The notes beneath the pieces were generated by a model. That model was not told the origin of the DNA. It saw only the letters and a program-made list of their open reading frames with translations, and made no database searches. From an uncultured bacterium (GTDB lineage Bacteria > Cyanobacteriota > Vampirovibrionia > Gastranaerophilales > Gastranaerophilaceae), in contig CADAKY010000009.1 of the NCBI GenBank assembly GCA_902788575.1, forward strand, positions 1 through 64,000: DNA of 64,000 nucleotides, written 5' to 3'. Every line of letters starts with the position of its first letter. The first letter of the stretch is position 1. The translations under genes were made by a program, and so were the position numbers. Shown here in pieces: positions 32,598 through 40,950 of this stretch.

Positions 32598-32815
32598 GTT
32601 TTTTATGGGTATTAATGGTGCTCTCAGCACTTTTACTGATAGTTTTAATTCTGATGCATTCACCAAAAGGTGACGGAATCGCAGGGATAGGGAATGCGGC
32701 ACAAATGTTTACATCGCAAAAAAGTGCAGAAAAGGGTTTGAATAAATTAACCGCTATTGTGGCACTGGTATTTGTAGTTTGTGTATTCCTTCTTGGATTC
32801 GGAATTGTTCATTAA
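32591..32815 (+). CDS. secG: preprotein translocase subunit SecG
   Basis: A 74-aa inner-membrane subunit of the SecYEG channel. Two transmembrane segments (about 5-24 and 54-72) flank the conserved SPKGDGIAGIG loop and the AAQMFTSQKSAEKGLNKLT cytoplasmic segment. The ATG (with AAAGGAG upstream) overlaps the last codons of the NrtR-like gene by 7 nt. An intrinsic terminator follows at once. Confidence 0.93.
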   Translation: MLGFLWVLMVLSALLLIVLILMHSPKGDGIAGIGNAAQMFTSQKSAEKGLNKLTAIVALVFVVCVFLLGFGIVH

Positions 32816-32820
32816 TAATA

Positions 32821-32847
32821 AAAAGAGGCATTGCCTCTTTTTTTTTG
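32821..32847 (+). terminator. intrinsic terminator after secG
   Basis: AAAGAGGCA/TTGCCTCTTT followed by a long T-run. Confidence 0.88.
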
Positions 32848-32892
32848 TATAAATTAACAGATTTTAAGTTATGTAAAGAATTTAAAAATAAT

Positions 32893-32933
32893 TAGCAAAA
32901 AAAACTTTTTTTTAGTTTTCATTTGTGTATAAT
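32893..32933 (+). promoter_or_regulatory. element A promoter
   Basis: TAGCAAAAAAAAC then eight T, GTTTTCATTT and an extended -10 TGTGTATAAT (TATAAT 32928-32933). Confidence 0.6.
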
Positions 32934-32955
32934 AGAACAAAGAAAGAATAGTTTT

Positions 32956-33822
32956 ATGATACAAAACATCCACACAAATCAAAAAAGTCCGTCTAAATCA
33001 CAAAATGTATCAAGACCAACAACTGTTTGTGATGAAATAGAGCGTTATTTAACAAATATATTTGAAAAAGAATTAAACGAAAAAGGTTCAATCCTGGTAA
33101 GTTATAATCCTTTTGTGATAAAGAAAATTGCGGGATATTTATCCGGCAGAATAAAAATGCCTGCATCAATCGGTATAGCCGGTGAAACTGCAAGCGGAAA
33201 ATCAACAATTACAATGGATCTAATTGATACAATAGAATCTTTCGCTACAGAATTTAACATTCCGGATGTAATCACAAGAGTTAATACGGATGATTATTAC
33301 TATGATCGTTCAGAAATGGTAAAATCAGCAGGAAGTTTTGCGGAATTTGCCAAAAATTATGATTTAGATGTACCTCAAGCTTTGGAATTAGAGCTTATGA
33401 GCAAACATATTATGGAATTATTATCAGGTAAATCCACATATCTACCTAAATACGATATGTCGGGAACAGCAATAAGACACGACAATTATACACTGGCGAA
33501 ACCGTCTAAAATAATTATTTCGGAAGGTTTGTTTACTTTGACAGAAAAAGTCATAGATGCGTTTAATTTTAAAATTTATGTCGATATAGAAGAAGATCTT
33601 AAAAAAGAAAGATTTTATATAAGAGCAAATGAAAGAGGCTTGGGGGATTCGGCAGACCACATTTACGCAAATGCAAATGAAAAAGCGGAAATCCATATAA
33701 GACCATGCAAAGAAAAAGCTGATATAGTGTTATCCGGTGCTGCTGACAGAATAAAATACAAAAACTTCTTAAATAAAATTATCGGAATCGTTCAGGAATT
33801 ATATTTTTCTGAGGAGGAATAA
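32956..33822 (+). CDS. uridine kinase/phosphoribulokinase-family P-loop protein
   Basis: A 288-aa protein with Walker A GETASGKST (near residue 81), a following VNTDDYYYDRSEMV stretch (the DDYY motif of uridine kinases), IISEGLFTL and a final helix-rich part ending SEEE. Residues 1-70 are extra compared with ordinary uridine kinases. It may phosphorylate uridine or a related substrate. I start at ATG 32956, downstream of the element A promoter. It is 2 nt before the next gene. Phosphoribulokinase activity would be unexpected, since no Calvin-cycle gene is present. Confidence 0.75.
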   Translation: MIQNIHTNQKSPSKSQNVSRPTTVCDEIERYLTNIFEKELNEKGSILVSYNPFVIKKIAGYLSGRIKMPASIGIAGETASGKSTITMDLIDTIESFATEFNIPDVITRVNTDDYYYDRSEMVKSAGSFAEFAKNYDLDVPQALELELMSKHIMELLSGKSTYLPKYDMSGTAIRHDNYTLAKPSKIIISEGLFTLTEKVIDAFNFKIYVDIEEDLKKERFYIRANERGLGDSADHIYANANEKAEIHIRPCKEKADIVLSGAADRIKYKNFLNKIIGIVQELYFSEEE

Positions 33823-33824
33823 TT

Positions 33825-34028
33825 TTGGCATTGCGTGTAACGGGTATAAATGAATTAAGCCGTCGTGTTCACTACAGAAAGTGGAGCAGAAATTTTATGG
33901 ATGAACAGGCTGCTGCCACAAAAATTGTTCGCAAGGCGCTAAATGACAATCCTTTTAACGGTTTATTCGGCGGAAAAGGTTCAAGGCTGGATAAGATGTT
34001 GCAAAGATTTGAAAAAAGTTTTTGGTAA
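33825..34028 (+). CDS. small basic hypothetical protein, 67 aa
   Basis: Begins at TTG 33825 with GAGGAGG 6-8 nt upstream (an unusually strong site that supports this start). The protein reads MALRVTGINELSRRVHYRKW and is rich in Arg, Lys and Gly, with FNGLFGGKGSRLDKMLQ in the second half. No known motif. It is cotranscribed with the uridine-kinase-like gene (2-nt gap). It may bind nucleic acid or the neighbouring protein. Function unknown. Confidence 0.65.
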   Translation: MALRVTGINELSRRVHYRKWSRNFMDEQAAATKIVRKALNDNPFNGLFGGKGSRLDKMLQRFEKSFW

Positions 34029-34153
34029 ACTTAATATATAATTATTGTAATTTTTTTTGTAGGCGATATTATGGAGATATAGCTTGGTAAAGCAAGCACA
34101 ATAAATTTTGACAATTAAATATAAAATCGGGACGTAGCAAGGACTCCCCGAGC

Positions 34154-34174
34154 AAGGTGACTAAATGTCACGTT
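34154..34174. repeat. GTGAC-hairpin element, copy 2
   Basis: AAGGTGACTAAATGTCACGT identical in core to the one at 26866-26894 (opposite strand), and preceded by AAGGACTCC as there. Confidence 0.65.
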
Positions 34175-34253
34175 GTGAGGAGGAGGGAATTGGTAGCGTA
34201 AGCTAGCAAGCTGCGACCTATAATGAAAATTAAATATAAAATCGGGACACTCT

Positions 34254-34290
34254 GCCGAGAAAAAGGTGACTAAACGTCACGTTTTTCGAG
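34254..34290. repeat. GTGAC-hairpin element, copy 3
   Basis: CGAGAAAAAGGTGAC-TAAAC-GTCACGTTTTTCGAG, a long near-perfect hairpin. The outer stem differs from copy 2 but stays paired. Confidence 0.65.
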
Positions 34291-34343
34291 AGGTAGCAGC
34301 TTGGTAAAGCAAGCACAATAAATTTAACAATTAAATATAAAAT

Positions 34344-34417
34344 CGGGACGTAGCGCAGCTTGGTAGCGTACCACCTTGGGGTGGTGGGGGTCGCAGGTTC
34401 AAATCCTGTCGTTCCGA
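34344..34417 (+). tRNA. tRNA-Pro (GGG)
   Basis: 74 nt cloverleaf: acceptor CGGGACG/CGTTCCG, D-arm GCGCAGCTTGGTAGCGT, anticodon arm CCACC-TTGGGGT-GGTGG, T-loop TTCAAAT. CCA is not encoded. Confidence 0.93.
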
Positions 34418-34445
34418 TTTTATTTTTATGATTATTAGCTTTATG

Positions 34446-34532
34446 GACAGGATTTGAACTCTGTATCTGTACCGTTTCACTATTTTTGCTCTCGCAAAAA
34501 TTACGCTCACCGTGTCCTGTCGTTCCGATTTT
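34446..34532 (+). repeat. tRNA-Pro-linked repeat region
   Basis: GACAGGATTTGAAC (34446-34459) is an inverted copy of the T-arm/3' strand (34397-34410). TCCTGTCGTTCCGATTTT (34515-34532) is a direct copy of the tRNA 3' end and trailer (34404-34421), 111 nt downstream. An ATTTTTGC-TCTC-GCAAAAAT hairpin lies between. The layout matches that after tRNA-Tyr. Confidence 0.65.
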
Positions 34533-34576
34533 TTGTTGTTAATTTTACGTTAAAACTATATCTAACATGTAAGTGT

Positions 34577-34605
34577 GTAGGTTGTGATTTACCACAATCT
34601 ACAAC
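34577..34605. repeat. REP-like palindrome (diverged)
   Basis: GTAGGTTGTGATTTACCACAATCTACAAC-type hairpin; a diverged member of the family. Confidence 0.55.
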
Positions 34606-34664
34606 TATTGTATTATAATAGGCAATACAGAATTAAGTTGTTTGGTAAAAAAATAAATTTATTT

Positions 34665-35690
34665 TTATCTTATTGCTTTTTTCAAAAGAGCATCATCATT
34701 TGCGTGTTCTGCAAGCGGAGACGGCACAAATAAATCTAAATATCTTCTTATTGCATATTGGTCTGTCATTCCGGAAATATAATCCGTTACAATCTGAGGT
34801 ATTTCTTCTTCTGCATAATATGATTTTAGTGTTTCGGTGTAATACTCAAACAGAGATTGTATAATATTTTTGGCTTTCTTTTCTTCTGCTTTTGCAACAG
34901 GGTCAAGATAAACATTATCAAACATCCAAGTTCTGAGTTTTGTAACATAGAACCAGCCCTCTTCTGACATTGTAACTTTCGGGCTGTCTTCGGAGCTTGT
35001 TATAACATCGGTTATCATTTTGCCCAACCTTGTTGATTGATTTGAAGAAAAATATTTTACGCAATCCTGCGGCAAATCAGATTCGGAAATTATTCCTGCA
35101 CGCACAGAATCCTCAATATCATGATTTATATATGCAATTTTATCGGCATATTGAACAACTTGCGCCTCCGGAGTTTTTGGTTTATATCCCCAAGTGTGTG
35201 TTAAAATTCCGTCAATAGTTTCCTGACAAAGATTCATGTCTTCAAGAACTTCTACAACTCTTACAGATTGAAGATTGTGATGAAATCCATTCGGCAATAG
35301 TGCATCAAGTGTGTTTTCACCGCAATGTCCAAATGGGGTATGTCCCAAATCGTGCCCAAGTGAAATTGCTTCTACCAAATCTTCATTAAGCCTCAAAGCT
35401 TTTGCCATTGTTCTTCCGATTTGCGAAACTTCAAGAGTGTGAGTAAGGCGGGTTCTGAAATGGTCATTGTATGGTGACAGAAAAACTTGAGTTTTGTGTT
35501 TAAGTCTTCTAAAGGATTTTGAGTGCAAAATTTTATCTCTGTCTCTTTGAAAAGAGGTTCTTATTTCAAAAACTTCATTTCTCGGACGTTTTCTGCCTTT
35601 TGATTCAAGACATTTTGTTGCATAAGGTGAGAGTATTTGCATCTCTCTTTCTTCAAGTTGTTCTTTAATTGTTTTATTTTTTGTCGCCAT
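34665..35690 (-). CDS. dgt: dGTPase-like HD-domain dNTP triphosphohydrolase
   Basis: A 341-aa member of the dGTPase family, which removes triphosphate from dNTPs. RRLKHKTQVF, the HD metal site RLTHTLEVSQIGR, SLGHDLGHTPFGHCGE and HHNLQSVRVVE match the family. The shorter length without insert places it in the deoxyguanosinetriphosphate triphosphohydrolase-like group. No ribosome site is seen, but TATAAT (35697-35702, minus strand) lies 6 nt before the ATG, predicting a leaderless mRNA. Confidence 0.9.
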   Translation of the reverse strand: MATKNKTIKEQLEEREMQILSPYATKCLESKGRKRPRNEVFEIRTSFQRDRDKILHSKSFRRLKHKTQVFLSPYNDHFRTRLTHTLEVSQIGRTMAKALRLNEDLVEAISLGHDLGHTPFGHCGENTLDALLPNGFHHNLQSVRVVEVLEDMNLCQETIDGILTHTWGYKPKTPEAQVVQYADKIAYINHDIEDSVRAGIISESDLPQDCVKYFSSNQSTRLGKMITDVITSSEDSPKVTMSEEGWFYVTKLRTWMFDNVYLDPVAKAEEKKAKNIIQSLFEYYTETLKSYYAEEEIPQIVTDYISGMTDQYAIRRYLDLFVPSPLAEHANDDALLKKAIR

Positions 35691-35791
35691 AATCGGATTA
35701 TAGATTATTAAAAAGTTCTTTTCAACACTACAAATGTTGTATTTTTCCGCTCAATATTGTATTATGAAATGTATATTACGGGAGAGAACTA

Positions 35792-36508
35792 ATGGACTAT
35801 ATAAATACAGATTTTATAATAAGACTGCTTCTTGCTCTGGTTTTGGGCTTTGCACTTGGGCTGGAAAGAGAACTGACAAACAAATATGCAGGTCTGAGAA
35901 CTCATATTTTGGTATGTTTGGGAGCATGCGTATTCACATTACTTTCTATATACGGATTTCCAACCTTTGCTGACGGCGATAACGTTGTTGTCACTCAGGC
36001 TACAGGCATCAGAGATACTGCCAGAATTGCGGCACAAATTGTAACAGGTATCGGTTTTATTGGTGCCGGCACAGTATTAAGAAACGGACCTATTATAATG
36101 GGACTGACAACTGCCGCAACATTATGGATTGCCGCCAGTATCGGTATGGCTTGCGGAACCGGTTTGTATGATATTGCAATTGTTTCAACATTAATAAGCG
36201 TTGCAGTTTTAACAATAATAAGAGTTTTTGAACAACGTTTTCTTCCTTCAAGCTTTAAACAATCTAAAAGATTTAAAATTACAATATATTGTAATGAAGA
36301 AGATACAAAAAAAATATACGAATATTTAACATCAAATGTTGATGATATGAGAGATTTTTCATCTAAAAAACTTTTGGAAAATCCTAATAAAACTAAGATA
36401 ACGTCTACTTTTGAATTATGTAATAAAAAAGCAATCAATGAAATCTATGAAAAACTAAATCAAATGACTTCTCCGGATGCGGTAAGTTTGCAGGAATTAA
36501 ATGATTAA
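35792..36508 (+). CDS. mgtC: MgtC/SapB family membrane protein
   Basis: A 238-aa inner-membrane protein. Four or five transmembrane segments fill the first 140 residues, with LGLERELTNKYAGLRTHILVCLGA, ARIAAQIVTGIGFIGAGTVLRNG and GLTTAATLWIAASIGMACG, the classical MgtC motifs. The C-terminal 80 residues are a soluble ACT-like domain. GGGAGAG precedes the ATG. It overlaps the next gene by 8 nt. MgtC proteins act in magnesium or phosphate homeostasis and on ATP synthase in some bacteria. Confidence 0.9.
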   Translation: MDYINTDFIIRLLLALVLGFALGLERELTNKYAGLRTHILVCLGACVFTLLSIYGFPTFADGDNVVVTQATGIRDTARIAAQIVTGIGFIGAGTVLRNGPIIMGLTTAATLWIAASIGMACGTGLYDIAIVSTLISVAVLTIIRVFEQRFLPSSFKQSKRFKITIYCNEEDTKKIYEYLTSNVDDMRDFSSKKLLENPNKTKITSTFELCNKKAINEIYEKLNQMTSPDAVSLQELND

Positions 36509-37874
36509 AGATAACGACAAAAAAAAGAGAAAAACAAAAACTTTATCTCAGATAGTGATGGAATACGTTCGCACTGTCGGAATTTCATTCTGCGTTGCTT
36601 TAGTTATTACAGTCGGTCTTTCTGTAAAAGCAAGAGAAGATATGATAAAAAATCTTCACGCAGTAAAAACAAATACTCAGAAAATTGATGAACAGATTGC
36701 AAAACAGATTGTTGCGAAGTCCGATTTAATGAAAGATTTAGCTACAAAAAATTATGCAGTATGTCTGCAGGTAGGAAACTTGTATGAAGCGGCAAAAGAT
36801 TACCCTAATGCTGAATTTGCTTATGCTGCAGCAATCGACAGAGCAAAACAGGGCGTATACACTCCTTATTATAAATTGTCACGTGTACTTATTGCACAGG
36901 AAAAATTCGATGATGCAGAAAAACTTGTAAATTCGGTTACAGACATAAAAGATAAAGGTTTAATAAAATTCAAAACCAGAACTTACATAGATGCCGGAGA
37001 TAAGTATTATTCACTCGGAAAATTCTTAAAAGCTGCACGGAGTTATGAAAGAGCTAAATATTATTACGACAGATTTGTAAAAAAAGACAATATTATAGAT
37101 GAATCAATTAAGAAAAGAATTGTAAATGCATATTCGGAAGCGGCAACGGTTGTGGTACAACAGGGATACAATTCTGATGCCGTAACATTTTTGAAGCGTG
37201 CGGAACAATATGCACCAAAAGATTTTCACATAAAATACAAACTTGCAATTATTTATTCCGATTTAGATCCGGAGAAATCAATTGAATATTTTGACCCGCT
37301 TTTAAAGAAAATGCCTCAATACATAGATTACAGCACATATAATAAGGCTCTTCTAAAAGCATCGAATATTGCTGACTTGGAAGGTAATCACACAAAGGCA
37401 AAATACTACAGGTATAAAAGTCATTCTCTGGATTTGATGCTGAACGGAAAAGTTATCTACAAAAATGATATTGAAGTTATTATGGAATCTTTTGATATTA
37501 AAAAAAGGTTTTTCCGATACAATCTGATAGGCAGATACCGGTTTAAGAACGTATCTCAGAATGATATTTTCAGAATGTTTGCAGAGTTTGTTCTTAAACA
37601 GGGTGATACAATAAAAGAAACAAAAACAGTAAAATGTGTAAACAAAGAAGAACCGCTTTTCTCTAATGGTGATATTACCGACCGCTTTGAGATTACGTTC
37701 AATAAAAATATATTCACAAGAAAAGAACTTCAACAGTACAAAATAGAAATTTATTTATACAAAGATGAAAAATTTAAGACTCTTGTTGCAACGTATTCAA
37801 TACCTGAAAAAAGTATTAAAAATGCAACAACGGACGTTCCTATAGATCCTTTTAAAGAAATTTATAAAAAGTAA
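36501..37874 (+). CDS. membrane-anchored TPR protein
   Basis: A 457-aa protein with one transmembrane helix (about 26-44) after a basic N terminus (KKKRKTKT), then a coiled coil and several TPR-like helix pairs (LYEAAKDYPNAEFAYAAAIDRAK, YYSLGKFLKAARSYERAKYYY, AVTFLKRAEQYAPKDF). The C-terminal 120 residues are beta-rich. It most likely faces the periplasm. It is translationally coupled to mgtC. Its last 13 nt overlap the end of the convergent wecB gene. Partner proteins unknown. Confidence 0.7.
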   Translation: MIKDNDKKKRKTKTLSQIVMEYVRTVGISFCVALVITVGLSVKAREDMIKNLHAVKTNTQKIDEQIAKQIVAKSDLMKDLATKNYAVCLQVGNLYEAAKDYPNAEFAYAAAIDRAKQGVYTPYYKLSRVLIAQEKFDDAEKLVNSVTDIKDKGLIKFKTRTYIDAGDKYYSLGKFLKAARSYERAKYYYDRFVKKDNIIDESIKKRIVNAYSEAATVVVQQGYNSDAVTFLKRAEQYAPKDFHIKYKLAIIYSDLDPEKSIEYFDPLLKKMPQYIDYSTYNKALLKASNIADLEGNHTKAKYYRYKSHSLDLMLNGKVIYKNDIEVIMESFDIKKRFFRYNLIGRYRFKNVSQNDIFRMFAEFVLKQGDTIKETKTVKCVNKEEPLFSNGDITDRFEITFNKNIFTRKELQQYKIEIYLYKDEKFKTLVATYSIPEKSIKNATTDVPIDPFKEIYKK

Positions 37875-38977
37875 TTTCTGATAATTTTTTCGATTCTGAT
37901 AGAAGAAGTTCCGTCTCCGTATGGATTTTTAACAACAAGACGAGTTGCATCTTTTGTTAAAGATAAGATTTTTTCACTTTCTCCGACAATTTTGTCATAA
38001 TCCGCACCGACAAGTTTAGAAACGCCTGCTTCTATTCCTTCTTGACGTTCTGTTTCATATCTCATTACAAGAGTCGGGCATGCAAAAGATGGAGCCTCTT
38101 CCTGAATTCCGCCTGAATCTGTCAAAATAAGTTTAGCATTTTTCATCAAATATACCAAATACGGATAATCCAGCGGAGTAAGCAAATGAATATTTTTGAA
38201 ATTTCCGAGTCGTGTATGAATTTTGTCGTGTACATTCGGATTCGGATGAACCGGAATTACAAATGTATGATCGCTGTATTTTTTTGCAAGATAAGAAATC
38301 GCATCAATTATTCTGTTTATTCTCTCACCATGGTTTTCGCGCCTGTGTGCCGTTATTAGTACAAGTTTGTCATCAATCGGAATATTTTTATCTTCATAAA
38401 ATTTTCTTGAATTTTCAACGACCTCATCTGACAAGCAGAAAAGCGCATCTATTACAGTATTCCCCACAACATGAATTTTATCTTGTGATATTCCCTCCTT
38501 CAAAAGTGCTTCTTCATTTACTCCTGTTGGCGCAAAATGAAGCTGTGCGACTCTTGATGTCATCTGGCGCATAACTTCTTCCGGAAAAGGCTCGTAAATA
38601 TCGTATGAACGAAGCCCCGCTTCTACATGGAATACCGGAATTTTGTGGTAAAAACTTGTTAAAGCTCCGCACAAAACAGTCATTGTATCACCCTGAACAA
38701 TAGTTGCATCTATGTGATTGTCTGAATAAACTTTTTCCAGAGAGGTTAAAATTCTTGCCTGAACTCCTGAAAGAGACTGATTTTCTCTCATACAGTCAAG
38801 ATTCTCATCCGCCTTTAAACCAAAGTATGCAAGAGTTTGGTTAGATAACTCTTTCTGTTGTTCTGTATTTACAACAAGAACATTGTAATTCTCGGGATAC
38901 TTTTTTAATTCAAGTATCACAGGTGCAAGTTTAATAATCTCCGGACGTGTTCCGAATACAAAAGCTATGTTTTTCAT
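37862..38977 (-). CDS. wecB: UDP-N-acetylglucosamine 2-epimerase
   Basis: A 371-aa non-hydrolysing epimerase converting UDP-GlcNAc to UDP-ManNAc for envelope polysaccharides. FGTRPEIIKLAPVI, VQGDTMTVLCGALTSFYHKIPVFHVEAGLRS, ITAHRRENHGERI and LTDSGGIQEEAPS carry the catalytic residues. Length is normal. TATAAT lies 7 nt upstream of the ATG (38985-38990, minus strand) with no ribosome site, so the mRNA is probably leaderless. No polysaccharide cluster adjoins. The 3' end overlaps the convergent TPR gene by 13 nt. Confidence 0.94.
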   Translation of the reverse strand: MKNIAFVFGTRPEIIKLAPVILELKKYPENYNVLVVNTEQQKELSNQTLAYFGLKADENLDCMRENQSLSGVQARILTSLEKVYSDNHIDATIVQGDTMTVLCGALTSFYHKIPVFHVEAGLRSYDIYEPFPEEVMRQMTSRVAQLHFAPTGVNEEALLKEGISQDKIHVVGNTVIDALFCLSDEVVENSRKFYEDKNIPIDDKLVLITAHRRENHGERINRIIDAISYLAKKYSDHTFVIPVHPNPNVHDKIHTRLGNFKNIHLLTPLDYPYLVYLMKNAKLILTDSGGIQEEAPSFACPTLVMRYETERQEGIEAGVSKLVGADYDKIVGESEKILSLTKDATRLVVKNPYGDGTSSIRIEKIIRNYFL

Positions 38978-39004
38978 ATTATGAATTATAATATAAAAAT
39001 ATTT

Positions 39005-39412
39005 TTATACATGCGGAAATTTTTCTGCTAATTTATCAAGATATTTGTCTAAATATTCAAAAGGTCTGTTTAAAATACTTTTTTCTGAAAGCCATTTGCA
39101 ATTGTGCGTAGTATCAGTTAAAAAAGGAATGATGTTTTTTTGTTTTGATTCAATTCCGTTTATTGTATGATTTGCAAGTATATCTCTGGAGAAAGTTGTT
39201 ATAACATCATTTCCTCCGTTTTTTAACGGTACGCTTTTTGCTTCCCAATCAAGATATTGTATATGAAAATTTACCATATCATTTTTTCCGGCAATTTTTT
39301 CCGCTTTTTTAGCCAGTTTTTTTAGTTCCTGAGGCTTGATAATTGTTGTATCTCCGCTCAAACCTATTTTTGCTCCGAATGTCGACTGATTTTGAATTTT
39401 ATTTATGTACAT
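39005..39412 (-). CDS. short lineage-specific protein with N-terminal F-x-A-K signature, 135 aa
   Basis: Begins MYINKIQNQSTFGAKIGLSG, sharing the polar/F-x-A-K start with other proteins in the window. The middle is helical and Lys-rich (KELKKLAKKAEKIAGK), followed by short beta-like segments. No signal peptide or known domain. ATG 39412 follows AAAGGAG. An element A promoter is 20-50 nt upstream (39432-39462, minus strand). Function unknown. Confidence 0.68.
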   Translation of the reverse strand: MYINKIQNQSTFGAKIGLSGDTTIIKPQELKKLAKKAEKIAGKNDMVNFHIQYLDWEAKSVPLKNGGNDVITTFSRDILANHTINGIESKQKNIIPFLTDTTHNCKWLSEKSILNRPFEYLDKYLDKLAEKFPHV

Positions 39413-39431
39413 ATATCAAACTCCTTTTGAT

Positions 39432-39462
39432 ATATTAAAACTCATAAAATATTTTTTTGCTA
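39432..39462 (-). promoter_or_regulatory. element A promoter
   Basis: Minus strand: TAGCAAAAAAATATTTTATG then AGTTTTAATAT. The two halves have the same spacing as upstream of 28551. Confidence 0.55.
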
Positions 39463-39515
39463 GTGCTTAATAAAAATTTTTTCTGATATAATTTTTTAAA
39501 GAGGAGTATTTAATT

Positions 39516-40880
39516 ATGCGTCAAAGACCGATAGAACAAGATCCAAATATAAGAAAAACAAATTTTAAAGCTGTAGAAGAAAATTTCACACCGGAGCAAG
39601 TAAAAGAAGAAGCATCAAGATGCTTAAATTGTAAAAACCCGAGATGCGTTCAGGGATGTCCGGTGAATATACAAATTCCAAAATTTATAAAGGCTTTGAA
39701 AGAAGATAAGCTTGATGAAGCCGGAGATATAATTCGTGAAACCAGCATGCTTCCTTCCGTCTGCGGAAGAGTCTGCCCTCAGGAAAGACAATGCGAGGGT
39801 AATTGTGTTCTCGGAATAAAAGGTGAAGCAGTTGCAATAGGTGCTCTGGAAAGATACGTAGGCGACAATACAAGCGCAAAAGAAACAGAAATTAAACCCA
39901 GCGGGAAAAAAGTTGCAGTAATTGGTTCCGGATGTGCAGGAATTACTGCTGCATCAGATTTGAGAAAAGCCGGTCATGAAGTTACTGTTTTTGAAGCGTT
40001 ACACAAATTTGGCGGCGTTCTAAGGTATGGAATTCCTCCTTTCAGACTTCCAAGAACAGTTTTGGACAGAGAAATTGATAACTTAAAAAAAATGGGTGTA
40101 AAATTTGAAAAAAATGTTGTTGTAGGAAAGTCTATTACGCTCAAACAGCTTGAAGAAGACGGATATGATGCAATATTTATCTGCTCGGGTGCCGGTCTTC
40201 CAAAAATGATGAATATAAAAGGTGAAAACCTTAACGGTGTATATTCCGCTAACGAATTTCTTACGAGAGTAAATTTAATGCAGGCAAATGATGAAAAATC
40301 TCCCACACCGCTCAGGATAGGAAAGTCAGTTGCCGTCATAGGAGGCGGAAATGTTGCAATGGATGCCGCCAGAACAGCGTTGAGAGTTGGATTTGAAAAT
40401 GTATATATCGTGTACAGAAGAACAGAAAAAGAACTTCCTGCTCGTTTAGAAGAAATCAGACACGCAAAAGAAGAAGGTGTTGTATTCAAATTCTTGTGTG
40501 CTCCAAATGAAATATACGAAAAAGACGGTTATGTTAATGGCATGAAGTTTGAAGTTATGGAACTGGGCGAGCCTGATGAATCAGGAAGGCGCTCTCCGGT
40601 AGGAACAGGGAATTATATAGATCTGGATGTAGATACTGTTATTGTTGCACTTGGTACAGGCCCGAACCCAATTATACAAAAATCAGCAGCCGCAGACGGA
40701 ATTGAGTTTGAGACAGACAGAAAAGGGTATTTTACTGTAAACCCCGAGACAAGAGAAACTTCAATACCTCATGTATTTGCCGGTGGTGATGTTGCACCTG
40801 TAGGAGCTTCAAATGCAATAAATGCGATGGGTGCCGGTAAAAAAGCTGCAAAAGCGATAAATGAATATTTGGCGGGTTAA
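39516..40880 (+). CDS. gltA: NADPH-dependent glutamate synthase small-subunit family protein
   Basis: A 454-aa FAD/NADPH flavoprotein of the GltD/GltA type. The N terminus has an Fe-S region (CLNCKNPRCVQGCPVNIQIPKFI, CGRVCPQERQCEGNCVLG). FAD binding is at VIGSGCAGITAASDLRKAGHEV and NADPH binding at VIGGGNVAMDAARTALRVG; FAGGDVAPVGASNAINAMGAGKKAA closes the fold. The large subunit is not adjacent. It could be a stand-alone homotetrameric GltA-type enzyme or an NfnB-like subunit. AAAGAGGAG precedes the ATG. Confidence 0.88.
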   Translation: MRQRPIEQDPNIRKTNFKAVEENFTPEQVKEEASRCLNCKNPRCVQGCPVNIQIPKFIKALKEDKLDEAGDIIRETSMLPSVCGRVCPQERQCEGNCVLGIKGEAVAIGALERYVGDNTSAKETEIKPSGKKVAVIGSGCAGITAASDLRKAGHEVTVFEALHKFGGVLRYGIPPFRLPRTVLDREIDNLKKMGVKFEKNVVVGKSITLKQLEEDGYDAIFICSGAGLPKMMNIKGENLNGVYSANEFLTRVNLMQANDEKSPTPLRIGKSVAVIGGGNVAMDAARTALRVGFENVYIVYRRTEKELPARLEEIRHAKEEGVVFKFLCAPNEIYEKDGYVNGMKFEVMELGEPDESGRRSPVGTGNYIDLDVDTVIVALGTGPNPIIQKSAAADGIEFETDRKGYFTVNPETRETSIPHVFAGGDVAPVGASNAINAMGAGKKAAKAINEYLAG

Positions 40881-40950
40881 ACATTTACATTTTTTTTAAT
40901 TCATGATATATTTTACAGTGTTAAGTGCTAATTTATGAGGGCTAATTAGA

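Larger units (their letters stand above)
34081..34343 (+). repeat. broken tandem copies of the tRNA-Pro 5' region
   Basis: AGCTTGGTAAAGCAAGCACA through ATAAAATCGGGACGTAGC occurs at 34081-34138 and again at 34298-34354, where it runs into the real tRNA. AATTAAATATAAAATCGGGAC also recurs at 34228-34248. Between them are two GTGAC-hairpin elements (34154-34174, 34254-34290). AGCTTGGTA is derived from the tRNA-Pro D-arm. No gene is visible. It looks like repeated insertion or duplication at the tRNA 5' end. Confidence 0.7.

Noticed and set aside
32956-33822. Phosphoribulokinase (Calvin cycle)
   Set aside because: Only the P-loop kinase fold is visible; DDYY and the size fit uridine-kinase-like proteins and no other Calvin-cycle gene is present.
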